The notes under the pieces are model-generated. The model ran no database searches. It saw only the letters and a list, made by a program, of their open reading frames with translations, and was not told the DNA's origin. Positions 1 through 11,340 of a stretch of 64,000 nucleotides of DNA are shown piece after piece (positions within the stretch are counted from its first letter, which is position 1; the number at the start of each line of letters is the position of its first letter). The stretch is from Sycobia sp. Sy_11. Lineage: Eukaryota; Arthropoda; Insecta; Hymenoptera; Epichrysomallidae. Both the position numbers and the translations under genes were made by a program. The stretch covers positions 2,269,001-2,333,000 of the forward strand of contig JACCIC010000014.1 in NCBI GenBank assembly GCA_018907035.1, in the 5' to 3' direction.

Positions 1-402
1 AATTATGATTATCGTGAAAAATCGATGAAATTCTACTTATACAGATATTATTAACTCGTACGAATTTTCCGAAATCCACGATCCCTTTCGAAATTCAAAC
101 AATTATGAATAGAACGATAATCAGCTTGGTCTACAAAAAGCCAAACGGGACGATGACGAAAACACTCGCCAACTCGCGAAAGCTCGCATCGATGTTTATT
201 CGTGCGAGCTCGCTTGCAAATCCATTGGCAATGCGAGAAAATCTAATAAAACAGTCCTAATCTATATAGAACTGGCCATTTACATTTTCTTTCTCGAATC
301 GCCGTAGCCTATAATATACTATACACAGGCTACATTGTAGAATAATTTGACCGTAAGAAAAAAATTTTCGTTATCTCGGGTTCGATTGCAACTACGCAAC
401 AT

Positions 403-405
<3 letters not shown>

Positions 406-457
<52 letters not shown>
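406..457. repeat. (TA)n microsatellite
   Basis: About 26 uninterrupted TA units. Confidence 0.95.
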
Positions 458-459
<2 letters not shown>

Positions 460-1099
460 GCAATAATTATATCTCCAACAGAATAATGTCCAGTTATAAT
501 TCTTATCGCCTCATGATATGTCCGTATATATACTATATATTACTACATGTCGCCGTTAACGATGTCGGCGAAAGTTTATACCGGCTCCGCCATATATATT
601 TATAGTATTTGCTATACAATATTCTTCCATGAGGGAGTTGCAGTGTAAAAAAAGCTTCGACTGACAGCGCTTCATATATATATATATCGATGTATGTATG
701 TATGTACGAGGGTATGTATGTTAGCATAACGAAAAAGTCAAAGGTAATTCATTATAAGCGTTAATTTATGACGTATCCTTCTCCTCCCCCACCCTTCTCG
801 CTGCTCACCGATGCAATCCAACTTAAGGATATACAATGCGATTTGTACAAAATATTCGAATGCATTCTTCCACGCTATTATCGCTAAAGCGCTACTGATA
901 AAGCGGCATAAGTGAAACTATCGAAGCGCTCAGGGTGTAAAGCAAAACAAACAAAAAATGAAAACTCAGCAGGACGCTTTTACATCGATTTGTGCTGTAA
1001 AGAAAAATTGAAATGGGTCGTTCGACTTTCTTTGCTATTGAGTACCGAGATAACAATATAATAATTGTCAAGTTAAACTTTATATGATCTATGTATTAT

Positions 1100-1390
1100 T
1101 AAAGTGTTTGAATATGTTCGAAGCGTTCGAGCCGTTTCAAACGTAGACAAAGTTCTACTCGAGCTGTTCGATCATCGGGACCATTTGAGTAATATTGACC
1201 GTTCGAACTTCAAAAAAACAAATTTCAGCTGTAATGTTTTTTACATAATTTCTCGACTGTTCGACATACAATACTGCTCAAATAGTTCCATCAAACTCTG
1301 TAATTGAAATGTTCAAAAGATTTCGAAGAGTCCGATCCGCTCGAGTAGTTCGAAACTCTCGAACAACTCTACTCGAGTTCTTCGAAAATA
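1100..1390. repeat. TTCGA/TCGAA-rich repetitive patch
   Basis: Many occurrences of GTTCGA, TTCGAA and ACTCGAG in under 300 bp, in both orientations. One arm near 1155-1170 reads TTCTACTCGAGCTGTTCGA and a related stretch near 1360-1385 reads CTCTACTCGAGTTCTTCGA. This looks like a decayed simple-sequence or satellite-derived element, not coding sequence. Confidence 0.55.
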
Positions 1391-1630
1391 AGAAGTTTTA
1401 TAGGTCTGTAGTTGTAAGCTAAATAAAAAGGTAACATTAATTATTTATATACATATAACTGCTTATATTTGGCCTATATCAGGAAATGTAAATGCGTCCT
1501 CGAAAAGTTCCATTTTTGCGTAATGAGAGAGCGACGCAAGGTAATTAAACATTGTGAATCTGCGTCTTGCGATCCATCGGTTACACGCGATTTTGCTCCC
1601 CTCTCCAGCTATCTGAATCTGTCTCTTATC

Positions 1631-1634
<4 letters not shown>

Positions 1635-1685
<51 letters not shown>
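1635..1685. repeat. (TA)n microsatellite
   Basis: About 25 uninterrupted units. Confidence 0.95.
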
Positions 1686-1688
<3 letters not shown>

Positions 1689-1947
1689 TGTTGACATCGT
1701 GGTAATGTACTATCTCGCGGACTATGTGCAATAATGTACTGCAAAAAAGAAAAAAAAAATAATCCACTTCATCTGGCCGGCGACGTATGGCGCACTTATG
1801 CAGCGGAATAGCAGTGTAGCGTGTGACAATTCAAAATCGAAGAGAAGTGCGCTAACTTAACAACGCGATGTCAAAGGTTACGGGAACTAGACCTAATGTA
1901 TGCGTGCAACTTGGTGTGTGCGGATGTAAATGTATTTATTTATGTGC

Positions 1948-1950
<3 letters not shown>

Positions 1951-1995
<45 letters not shown>
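1951..1995. repeat. (TA)n microsatellite
   Basis: About 22 units, preceded by TG-rich sequence; a short (CA)n follows at about 2059-2072. Confidence 0.95.
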
Positions 1996-1997
<2 letters not shown>

Positions 1998-2710
1998 CTG
2001 ATAAACGCATTATTGCTTCGCACATTATACGAGTTTGAAGTTTTATCTCGTCGCGAACACACACACACACACATATGTATATATAGTTTAGAAATTACAC
2101 CAGATTAGAGTGCGGTTGATAAGCCGAAGTTATGCATAATACATAATAATGTTGCAGGCGCGAGCTTTGCTAGAGGAGGGGGCGGCTGGAGAGGGAGAAA
2201 AAGAGTGCGTTACGCGTGCGCGATTAAGTGCTGCATTTTTTCGCGAGCGTCTGTCCGTGTTTTATGTGTGCGTGTGCGCGCGCGTGTTTATGGGTAAGCG
2301 CGTAAAGCGATCCGCGAGGATGAGCGATGAGGTTGTCGTCGTCGATCTATCTCTCTATCTCGGGGGGCGCCTAGCCATATATTGTTTCGCTTACCGAGCG
2401 CCGTCCTCCGCGACCGAGTTCGCCGGCAGAATTTGTACGCGTGTCCGTCGAAAACGGGGCGATGTCGATGCTCTTTTTTTCTTCCTCTTTGTTCTTTGCA
2501 TCGATCCGGCCACGGATTACGCGACGCGATCGACGAACGTTCGGTAATGTAATCGAGCTGTAGACGGGCTTATTACGACATTTACGCGATTTTTCTGAAA
2601 CTATGCATCCTTATCTGGATTCGATTAAAAAAAAAATAAATAAATAAAAATAAACAAAAAAACGGGCTTTTTAAAGTTCAAGGTTAGGGGAAAATCTAGT
2701 ACTTCGGCGA

Positions 2711-2716
<6 letters not shown>

Positions 2717-2750
<34 letters not shown>
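2717..2750. repeat. (CT)n/(GA)n microsatellite
   Basis: About 17 CT units on the plus strand. Confidence 0.93.
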
Positions 2751-2751
<1 letters not shown>

Positions 2752-3017
2752 ACGGAACTTCGGCGTGTCAGCGAAAATTTTATTATTTTCTTCTTCGATC
2801 GGGCGGGATGATTGCATTGTACGTTCATTTTTTGTTCTCCCGATTTTGTATCGCGTGTGTATGATTCATCACTGCGTGCCATCTCGCGATAATAAAGACA
2901 CGGAAATCTTTTCGTTAATTAAGAAAAAAAAAGCAATAAAGAAAAAGGACTGCACGCTAGCTTGCTTAGAAATCTGCATGAAGTTATAGGCCGTAGTCTT
3001 CAAATAAGCAAACGATG

Positions 3018-3019
<2 letters not shown>

Positions 3020-3069
<50 letters not shown>
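3020..3069. repeat. (TA)n microsatellite
   Basis: About 25 uninterrupted units, followed by CATA repeats. Confidence 0.95.
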
Positions 3070-3072
<3 letters not shown>

Positions 3073-3280
3073 GCATACATACACACAGACAAATCGGTAA
3101 ACAGTTTAATCTTAATGAGAAGCTCTACATAAGTATAAGAATTGCACGTAATTTATTATAGCCATTGAAAGATTCGATATACAATAATCAATTAATTTAC
3201 AACCATATATACGTAAAAGACGAAGCGACGACTCACTTCATCCTTCATGCACGCAGTTCGTGTTATACGCAAGAAGCTCT

Positions 3281-3295
3281 TATACATATATATAC

Positions 3296-3353
<58 letters not shown>

Positions 3354-3365
3354 GCATATATATAA
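3281..3365. repeat. compound (TA)n / TACATA microsatellite
   Basis: A TA array interrupted by C and G at regular positions; an imperfect, older-looking array. Confidence 0.9.
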
Positions 3366-4062
3366 ACTTAATACTACATATGTTCAAATGAAAGAATCGT
3401 TAATATAAAACCTAATGATACTAAACTGTAATATAAAAAAATATTAACCTACTCTTATAATATATAGGTAAAAAAATAAAAAAAAGAAAAGAAAAAAAAT
3501 GAAAATATCCAACGAAGATTAAAGGCTTAAATAAATGTATATATAACAACAAGTGACTGCGACTGGAGAGCCTGGAGATGAAAAAAAAACACGTCCCCTC
3601 ACACCCCCCTACGTTACCGCTTTTGTACAGAGAGACGCGTACAGTTCACGCTTCGCGAGCCCGTAACCCGATTCTCTTTACCGTAAGTACGAGCGTGTAT
3701 ATATGCATATACGTATGTATATAAAATCTCTTTAGCCACGGCGCAGGGGGGAGGAAGTCGAGGGAAGGGCGGAGAGAACGAGGAGGAGACACGTCAAACG
3801 CTGAATTACACAAGGGTCGATTAATCGCTATATGCACGCACGCGCACACACACACACGCACACAGCTACATATAGCGCCCACGTGCATTTTATATACATA
3901 CACATATTTTATATATGCATATATATGTACATATACACCTGTCAGGCCGGACGGGATGGGGCGTGGCGCGCACGTCGCGCGCTCGCGCTCGTCGAACTCT
4001 TTTTGTTGCTTTTTTTTTTATCAAACTCACCAGCAGCCTCAGGTCCAGCGCGCGGTTCGCTG

Positions 4063-4153
4063 TCACAGGTAGACCTCCGGGCTGGCCGGTGCATGTTGCT
4101 GCTGCTGATGTTGCTGCTGTTGCTGATGTTGCTGATGTTGCTGCTGTTGCTGC

Positions 4154-4212
<59 letters not shown>

Positions 4213-4473
4213 ATGATGATGGGAGTGCGGATGGGCGGGCGGCTGCTGGGCGTGATGGGCCTGGCGGGGCCTCAGCATCGTCTCGTAGCGCTGCTTGTAG
4301 ATGTCGCGCTCCTGCTGGGTGCGGGCCAGCTCGATCTTCATCATGTCGAGCTCCTGCTGGAGATTGTGATTGGCTGTCTCGAGGTCGTGGCGCTGCTGCA
4401 TCCGCTTGCTGCGGCAGTTCTGCGCGTAGCCCCGGTTCTTCAGGGTGCGCCGCTTCTGCTTCAGGCGCATAAT
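4063..4473 (-). CDS. tj: tj coding exon 3 (bZIP domain and poly-Gln/His tail)
   Basis: The acceptor TTTGGCAG at 4475-4474 opens the exon in phase 0 with [18 protein letters not shown]. The Maf basic region keeps the bZIP Asn and Cys-Arg residues (N..YA.NCR). It is followed by a zipper containing [19 protein letters not shown] and ending near YETML. The rest is His then a long Gln tract interrupted by His, ending SPEVYL before a TGA at 4065-4063. A strong donor-like CTG|GTGAGT lies 32 nt downstream of the stop (see findings). Confidence 0.92.
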
Positions 4474-6175
4474 CTGCCAAACATAAGTTTCGAAAGTACA
4501 ATTATAGCAGGCGAGGCGAGGTCGACCTTTTGATGGGGAGCAGGGGGCAGGGGCGTGTTACGCGCCACCAGTTGCGTTAGTTCAGAACAACATATCTATG
4601 CTAAATTTTAAGCCTACGTTAGCAAGTTTACCATGATGCGTTAGTTTTTGTTATGGTAATATGTTATACAACTTAAAAAAAAAAATTTGGGGATACCCAT
4701 TTATTGCGTGCAGTTAAACATTTCTGTCAGTGGGTAAACTTGGCCTTCAAAGCTAAAACGTAAGATCCAATTAAGCTTCTAACAATTAGCAATCAATAAA
4801 TAGGAATTAGGGGCAGTGAAATCTAAATAGATTTTTCTTGTCGATTTTACTTTTGATATTGTTCGCTATACAACTGATTTCCTTTTAAGTAGGTAGGTAT
4901 CTTTTTCTATGATCCTTTGGTCGAAAATATTCTGCATTACATTTATTCAGATATACTTAATCCATGTGATGAATCGTAAGAAAAAAGATTACTTTTGAAG
5001 GCCAAATCACCCCTAAATATATTCGTTCTATTTTCTCTTATTTTCTCACATACTTCAACATTATTGAAACATTAACCTATCATCCGGTATTATTAAGTAG
5101 CCTGTTTTCAAATTTAAGATCACAAGTTTGTTAGCTGCTATTCATCTTAAAAAATCTTTCATTAATAATTTTCTGTTACGTACATTTATGCAATTAACAT
5201 TACATAAAGTTATACAATAGTAGCATAATTTGTTTATATAAACTGGGATAAGGTTTAAACTTGAAACTAGAATTAATTTTTGTTTTGTAACAATTAAGCA
5301 GGAGCACAAATCCGATAAACAACTTGCGAAAGATAACTGCACGCGTTCTACATATTTTTTTGAGATGATAAATTCAAGTCTGTTTAGTTTTTTGTTCTAA
5401 TCGTATCAGATTTTTCTACATCGGCAATAAATTCAAAGCACAATTCTTAAACTTGATATATGCGGATTCGAGATTTGTGAACTTATGGTCTGTGGAGGAG
5501 ATGCGATTAGTGAGAATCTTTGTAGGCTTGAACTTTTGAGGCATTATGATTGTGATCATTTGAGCTTTATATTACTATATTTATGGAATTTCCCTTTGAA
5601 GTTCTCTTTACAGAGACAGAATACTCTTGCGTGCTAAAAAAAATGCTGCATGGATTTGAATTTAACATCTAATAGAATATATGAGAGACGCGCATCTTCC
5701 ATAAGTTGTATCTTGGATTTCTGATCCTGTTATCGAATAATTATAATTATTATTTCAATTAAATTACAACCAAATACCAGAACAATTATTTAAAAAACTG
5801 ACTATTTGATTTCAAAGACACAATTAGAACAAATAACCTTTCTAGAATAGCTTACTATCTGATGATCCTATTTCATTCATTTCTAATTTTGATATATCTG
5901 AGAATATAGAAAATTTATACAATTTAATTAGGTAATCTTCACTATCTTTCTAAGTTACTAAAAGACTGAATTTCGTGAATTTCACCAGGCTAACTTCTAA
6001 ATTATCCATCTGACGTGCGAAACACGCGAATATCTATATCAAAATACGTCTTCGAAATTGGCTTTGAACAAAGGACGAAAGCCCAGATTATACATTTCCC
6101 ACCGAATTCTAAGGAAGATATAATAATCATAGCTTCTTCCCGCATGATTGCAAAACCATTCCCACGTACGCGCCC

Positions 6176-6210
<35 letters not shown>

Positions 6211-8973
6211 GCAAACACCCCCCTGGCGTTCGCGTCGAATCAACGACGAGAGTCCGGATACCTCTTCGCGCGGACAGCCCTGCAGCCTCTTGTTCAGCTC
6301 TCGCACCGACAGCGACATCAGCAGATCGTCGTTCATCAGGTCGTCCTGGCTGCCGGAGGGCAGCGAGCAGTGCATCTGGGACGACGAGGCCGATCTCAGG
6401 ACGGGGCTCGGGCCGCCGCCGTGGCCACCGTGGCTCGAGCCCGGGCCGGGCCCGCACGAGCTGCCCGAGCAGACGCTGAGCGGCCTGCCGGGCTGCTGCT
6501 GCTGCTGCTGCTGGTGTTGCTGCTGCTGCTGGATCTGCAGCTGGTGCAGGCCGTCGTCGAGCTGCATGGGCATCAAGCCGCCGCCGCCGCCGCTGCCGTT
6601 GTTCAGGCTGCCGGGGCCGCTTCCGCCGCCGTTGGTAGAATTGCCGGTGTAGTACTCGATGTGGCCGCCCATTATGTAGCCGCCTGTGGAAGAGATGGTA
6701 TTCGTTTGTTTGTTCGTTCGGTCCATGACTGGATGATCAGCTGAGAGGGAAGTTTCTTTTTTTTTTGTGGGCAGATCTGGATTTTGATGGCACAGATAAT
6801 AATGTAGAGACTGCCTTATTCTTGATTTTATACGTATGTTAAGGAGGCAAATTAAAAATTCTTATGTAGATTTGGATAATTTCACAGGATCGTAAATTCA
6901 AAAAAACTTGTGGCGAAAGCTTATTGCACGTCCCCTCCACCTGCTTTTTGCAATGCTTAATTCAAATTCGTCAAGTATTATGTTCTGGCACGTCAGGAGT
7001 TTGCTGGATTTGGAAAATACAAGCACTTGGCATGTATGGATTTGAGGTTCTGTTGATTATTGAATTCAGAGTTGTGGGACTGGTGTTTGTGTAGCTGAGG
7101 CTCTGGTGTGTTTTGGCGTATTTGTAGCTTTACAACTTGTCACGGATTTGGGAATTATATTCATGAAGTGCTTTTCGAGGTGCCGAAAGTGCTAGAATAA
7201 AATACTCAATGGATTATCGTTTATCATTCAAATAAAGACTTAAGAGACACGCAGTCAGCTTTCGAAAACTGTTTGTGATTTATGCCAATGTATTATTTAT
7301 AGCTATGTTTTAGTGACTGAATTGTTCTTAATGTAATATTTTTGTAATTAAATTACGAATATTTTATTTTTTTCCACCGAGGCGATTTACTTTTGCATAA
7401 ATTTCAATATATTTGTTTAACTTTTAATCCCTTTACTAATACAACATGCATTACAAAATCATAATGTTTAAAAATATTATAAAAAAATATCGTTGGTAAA
7501 TATAATTTATAAAATATTATTATTAACGAATAAAAATTAATATTAATCTTCACCTAGTGATATATCATTAACATAATTCTTCACAAATTAAACTAAGTTA
7601 TAATAATATTAAAATTGATTAAAACTACTCATAATCTTATATTACTATATATATTAGCACTTACGTTGGTTAAGGTATTTTCAAAAAGTAATTCAATTAA
7701 TCTATTAAAGAATTCGAAAAATAATCAATTTACTACTCGTTTAGATTCAATTGAGCATTATGTATCTTAAACAAGGTTATTAAAAGAATTATTATTGTGA
7801 AAAATCCATAATTTTGAATAAAAATCAAGTATTTTTTCAAATTTTCTTACATTTGTGCATGTTTACAAACTTGCAGAATCTATTAAAAAATAACTGTACT
7901 TCTGAATTAGTATAAGTAAAAAACCAGCTCTTATATTTTCCCGCTTTAATTGTAAATTAATTAAATTTATGTAGTAAAAAGCCGTGTATACCAATTAGAA
8001 GCGCTGATAGCAAGCCTTTCGTAATTTATTATTTTATAATCGAATCTTATATTTATTTTGAAATAATTATTTCTGCTTTTAATATAATTATGCGCTTGAA
8101 AAATATTAATGAAGAACGATGCCTTAATTTAATATTTCAGCAACTAGTTAATCTACAATAAATTTCTATTTTTAGTAATTGTCAATGAATACTCTATATA
8201 TATATAGTGAACTATAGAGTAATTATTAAGTAGATAAAAGCGTATTATATTACTATACTAAAATATTTATTAGAGAATTTCGTAAAACTTACTGTTCAAT
8301 ATAAATAAAATACACTGTGATTAAGATTAAACTAATTTATAAATATGCGAATGAAAATCACATCTGAAATGTTGAGTTACTTCAAACGCGAGAAACCGTT
8401 TGATCTAATTGTGCAGAAGTTCGCGAGCATAAATGTTAACGATGCATTTAGAGGTCAAATCTGGTAAAGTTTCGTAAATAAATTGAATGCGATAAACGCA
8501 AGAAATGTAAGAGCTTCTTTATCAAGCAATGCACTTCGACTATTAAATGAAGTTTTCTATTATTCTAAGTTACGCGATTTATTGTTTACTTCGTTTGAAC
8601 GCTCAGTTTTATGTATAGCATTTTTACAACTTATGAATCATTCGAAAATATGTAAATACTAATATATTAATTTTAATAGTCTTGAAAAAAAAATTCGTTA
8701 ATAATTTATAAATTTATCATTTATAGATGTAAATTATTATTTACAAATACTGTTTTGCGATATCGAATTTTTCATTTAATATATCTGAAACGTTTAAAAA
8801 TATAATTTGAATTTAATATATATATGAAAAATGTACTATTATTTCTCTAAGCAAATACAATTTTTATATTAAAAAATAAATGAATGGTTCCTCCTGATTA
8901 AACAATCTAATTGCTATCTTTAAAAAAAACCTTTGTTTTTGATAAGAAATACTTTTAAATCTATATAATAATC

Positions 8974-9027
<54 letters not shown>

Positions 9028-9886
9028 ATCAACATTGATAGTCCTAGATACTTGAAGAAAAACGAATAACGTCAATAACATGGCACAAATATTTGAAGAT
9101 AATTTAACACTTTTGGCCATTGAACTTCATTCGACCATGGACAAAAAGTAAATGTTGCCTTGACGAGTTTTGCGAACAATGGAAGCGTCTTAGCGTTGTG
9201 ATGTTTTCAACGACAGTTCTTTAAAAAAAAAAAAAACCGCTTTCACTTTATTTTTTTTTCTTTTGCAAATGCTCACCAACACTTTCTCACCCGTGAATTG
9301 ACGCAAGCTTACAGTGAAACCAAATATTGCATCGTGGACTAATATTTTTAGCAGGGGACAAATCATTCCAACATCACCGACACTAAGACGATTCACATTA
9401 TGGCACTTCGTAAACCGACGATCTTTGGAAGCGCAAAGAGCCGTCGAATCGCGAAAAACTTCAAACTTGTCCAGGCAGTTCCTGCAAAAACATCTCCGTC
9501 CACCTGAATCTCAAGATTCGCCTCGCACCGAGGGACAGTGGGTGATGGAGAGGGGTGGGCGGGGGTGGCGACGAATGTCAGGCTACTCTACCCTGTCCCG
9601 GGAAATCCATACCGGTGTGCCGGGGATGCCTGCCGGGATGCCCGCCCGGGAGACCCGCCGGCCCGTGATGGTGATGGTGGTGGCCGTGATGCTGCACGAG
9701 GTCGGGCAGGTGATGCTGGGCCCAGTGCTCCGGCTCGACCTCCGGCTCGGAGCCCTGCTCCTGGGGACAGTGGGGCCGCAGGTCGAGGGGCTCCTGGCGC
9801 AGGCTCTGCGTCAGCCAGGGCATGCCCTCGGGCAGCATCGCCTCGGGCGGCTGGTGGTGCTGATGCTGGTGGTGCTGGTGCTGCGG

Positions 9887-9920
<34 letters not shown>

Positions 9921-10684
9921 GGCTGGTGATGGTGGTGGAGCTGCATGCGCTCGAGGCGCTCGAGCCTCTGCAGGTGCTGGAGGGCCGGGGGCGAGGCCGA
10001 GACCGGCGGCGTGTCCGGCGGCGTGCCCGGGTGAGAGAGGCTCGTCAGGCCCGGGCCGTAGGGCAGCTTGACGAGGACACCCGCCTGGACGACGTGCTGC
10101 ACCTGCACGGCCCCCGGGGGCTGCCCGTAGAGGGGCAGCCCGTGGGTCTGCTCGAGCTCGTGGGCCGGGGGCGTGAGGGGCCCCAGGCCTCCGGGCATGG
10201 CCGCGGGATGCTCGGCCCCGCCGGGGGGCGAGCCCGGGCCCACCAGCCGCAACTGGGGCAGGGGTTCCTGCAGGGCGTGCAGCAGGGGCTTGGGGGCCCC
10301 GCTCCCAGCCAGGGGGCCCCCGGCCCCGCCGCCGCCGCCCCCCTCCGGGGCGCGCACCAGGGCCGTGAGCAGGGGCTTGACCTTGTCGGCGGCGAGGGCC
10401 GCGGCCATGGCCTCGCGCTTTATGTCGCCCGGGTCGAGGTGGTCGAGCACGAATTCCTGAACGTACTCGCGGGCCAGGACGTGCTCCTCGGCCTCCATCT
10501 TGACCTCGTCGACAACGACCGGGACGACGGCCTCGGCCGCATAGGGCTGCAGCGCTACTCCGCCCTCGACGGTCGCCGCGGCGCTGGTGCCACCCCCTCC
10601 GCTGCCGGGGCCGCTCGCAGTGGCCGTCGCGGCAGCCGCCGCCGTCGTCGCGAGGATGATACTGCCGCGGCGGAGCTCAGGCAT
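4063..10684 (-). CDS. tj: traffic jam, large-Maf bZIP transcription factor (3 coding exons)
   Basis: Coding exons read on the minus strand are 10684-9613, 6683-6262 and 4473-4063. The phases fit (1072 nt ending in phase 1, 422 nt, then 411 nt with stop), giving about 634 residues. Order seen: an N-terminal acidic motif [15 protein letters not shown] (about residues 69-83), matching the large-Maf N-terminal motif; Pro/His/Gln-rich linkers; the extended homology region with [11 protein letters not shown]; then the basic region [19 protein letters not shown] and a leucine zipper. Large Mafs bind MARE-type DNA sites as dimers in the nucleus; in flies tj acts in somatic gonad cells and some neurons (family knowledge). 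Start chosen at MPELRR; an in-frame Met at 10498 (MEAEEH) just before the conserved motif is an equally plausible start. A second phase-compatible donor at 9592/9591 would add 7 residues. Family identity is very secure; the exact start and first donor are not. Confidence 0.9.
4096..4209. repeat. CAG/CTG trinucleotide tract inside tj exon 3
   Basis: About 114 bp of CTG units on the plus strand (CAG on the coding strand), with GTT and GAT interruptions, encoding poly-Gln with scattered His. Shorter CAG tracts lie in exon 2 (about 6494-6531) and exon 1 (about 9890-9919). Uninterrupted CAG blocks are prone to length change; the interruptions here reduce that. Confidence 0.9.
4474..6261 (-). other. 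tj intron 2
   Basis: About 1.8 kb of AT-rich sequence between the homology-region exon and the bZIP exon. It contains a (GT)n tract on the transcribed strand at 6180-6208, about 53 nt past the 5' splice site. No other ORF or element was recognised. Confidence 0.8.
6180..6208. repeat. (CA)n dinucleotide repeat, read as (GU)n in the tj transcript
   Basis: Perfect dinucleotide array close to the donor of tj exon 2. Confidence 0.9.
6262..6683 (-). CDS. tj: tj coding exon 2 (Gly/Gln linker and Maf extended homology region)
   Basis: The acceptor CCACAG opens at 6683 in phase 1 and the donor GAAGAG|GTATCC closes at 6262 in phase 0. The exon encodes [15 protein letters not shown], a Gly/Ser-rich linker with two Gln runs, and then [23 protein letters not shown], which is the extended homology region that precedes the basic domain in every Maf protein. 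The reading frame runs on past the donor into intron sequence, so the exon end is set by homology: CPREE joins directly to IMRLKQKRR of exon 3. Confidence 0.88.
6684..9612 (-). other. tj intron 1
   Basis: About 2.9 kb, strongly AT-rich, with one (TA)n array at 8977-9024. No ORF with family resemblance on either strand. The small frames at 8920-9120 and 9190-9396 are TA or poly-T translations. Confidence 0.75.
8977..9024. repeat. (TA)n microsatellite in tj intron 1
   Basis: About 24 TA units. The flanks carry the same short motif, AATAATCAAC, on both sides. Confidence 0.95.
9613..10684 (-). CDS. tj: tj coding exon 1 (N-terminal transactivation region)
   Basis: GC-rich exon coding about 357 residues: a low-complexity Ala/Gly start, the conserved [11 protein letters not shown] motif followed by IKRE, then Pro-rich stretches with [13 protein letters not shown], Gln and His runs, and [15 protein letters not shown]. 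The open frame continues upstream to 11344, but that part is compositional (Arg, Thr, Pro runs) and probably 5' UTR. The donor is ACCG|GTATGG at 9613/9612. An alternative, CAGG|GTAGAG at 9592/9591, is also phase 1, so both join exon 2 in frame. Codon use is far more GC-rich than in lgd, EDEM3 or Rae1. Confidence 0.78.
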
Positions 10685-11340
10685 TCGACATAGCAGGCTG
10701 GCCGGCCGGTGCTGGGGAGCCGGTGACCGCTGGGGCGCGGGGCTCGTCTGCGCCGCCGTCGTCGTCGTCGTCTTCGTCGTCGTCGTCGTCCTCCTCCTCC
10801 TCCTCCACCTCCTCCTCCTCCTCCTCCTCCTCGGCTTCGCGTTGCGCTGAATGCGGAGCGGAGCGTCGCGGATGCGGAGGCGGGCGCGCGCCTGTCGTTG
10901 CTGCGCGCGGCGGAACGATAACTGAAGCGCGAGGCTGGCTCGAGGCCGCGTCGGCGGTGGTGGTGGCGGTGGCGGTGGCGGCGCAGACGGCGTCGCGACG
11001 CTCTCGGGGGCGGGCCAGCGACGCCTCCAGCCCTCAGCGAGAGACAGAGAGGGAGAGCGCGTCGGCGGAGTGCCATTGGCGGCCGGGAGACCGGGCCGCC
11101 ATTGGCGGAGCCCGCGGCTCCACCGTCCCTTTCCCCCGCCGCGCTCCGGCGCACCTCGCCGAGAGCGGCGCGCCAGCGCGGGTTGCAGCGAGCTTGCGCG
11201 ACGATGCGGACGCCCGCGTTCGTGTCTGCGAGCGTGCCTCTGTGCATACGGGCGCGCGTGCGTATGTGTGTGCGCGCGCACGTAGAAGGCTCTCCGCCCC
11301 CGCGTGAGAATGGTTACGCGGTTACGGGAGAGGCATAAGC
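10685..11340 (-). promoter_or_regulatory. CpG-rich 5' region of tj (5' UTR and probable promoter)
   Basis: Dense CpG and G/C sequence starts inside exon 1 and stops abruptly near 11340, where the DNA becomes AT-rich. It contains CCT/CGT triplet runs (10755-10840) and a purine run at 11037-11060. Its position directly upstream of the tj start supports a 5' UTR plus promoter. No TATA box was recognised, and the transcription start cannot be fixed from sequence. Confidence 0.45.

Larger units (their letters stand above)
1..4062. other. non-coding flank downstream of tj
   Basis: Holds the tj 3' UTR at its right edge (extent unknown), five (TA)n arrays, a (CT)n array and a CpG-rich patch at about 2150-2560. 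No ORF resembles a known family. The 132-codon plus frame at 2149-2547 lies in the CpG patch and lacks recognisable domains. Confidence 0.6.

Noticed and set aside
1463..1744. Open frames with IYIYIY runs (here and at about fifteen other sites such as 3165-3365, 13362-13595, 21505-21828, 23331-23603)
   Set aside because: They are translations of (TA)n arrays, which lack stops in every frame; flanks show no coding character or splice context.
2149..2547. 132-codon plus frame in the 2.2-2.5 kb CpG patch
   Set aside because: No motif, no splice support, and explained by local GC content.
3832..4533. Overlapping plus and minus frames over tj exon 3 (poly-Leu, poly-Ala)
   Set aside because: Shadow frames of the CAG tract; only the poly-Gln frame contains the bZIP.
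9314..10693. 459-codon plus-strand frame across tj exon 1
   Set aside because: Antisense shadow of a GC-rich, stop-poor exon; composition is Leu/Gly/Arg runs with no domain, while the minus frame carries the Maf motifs.
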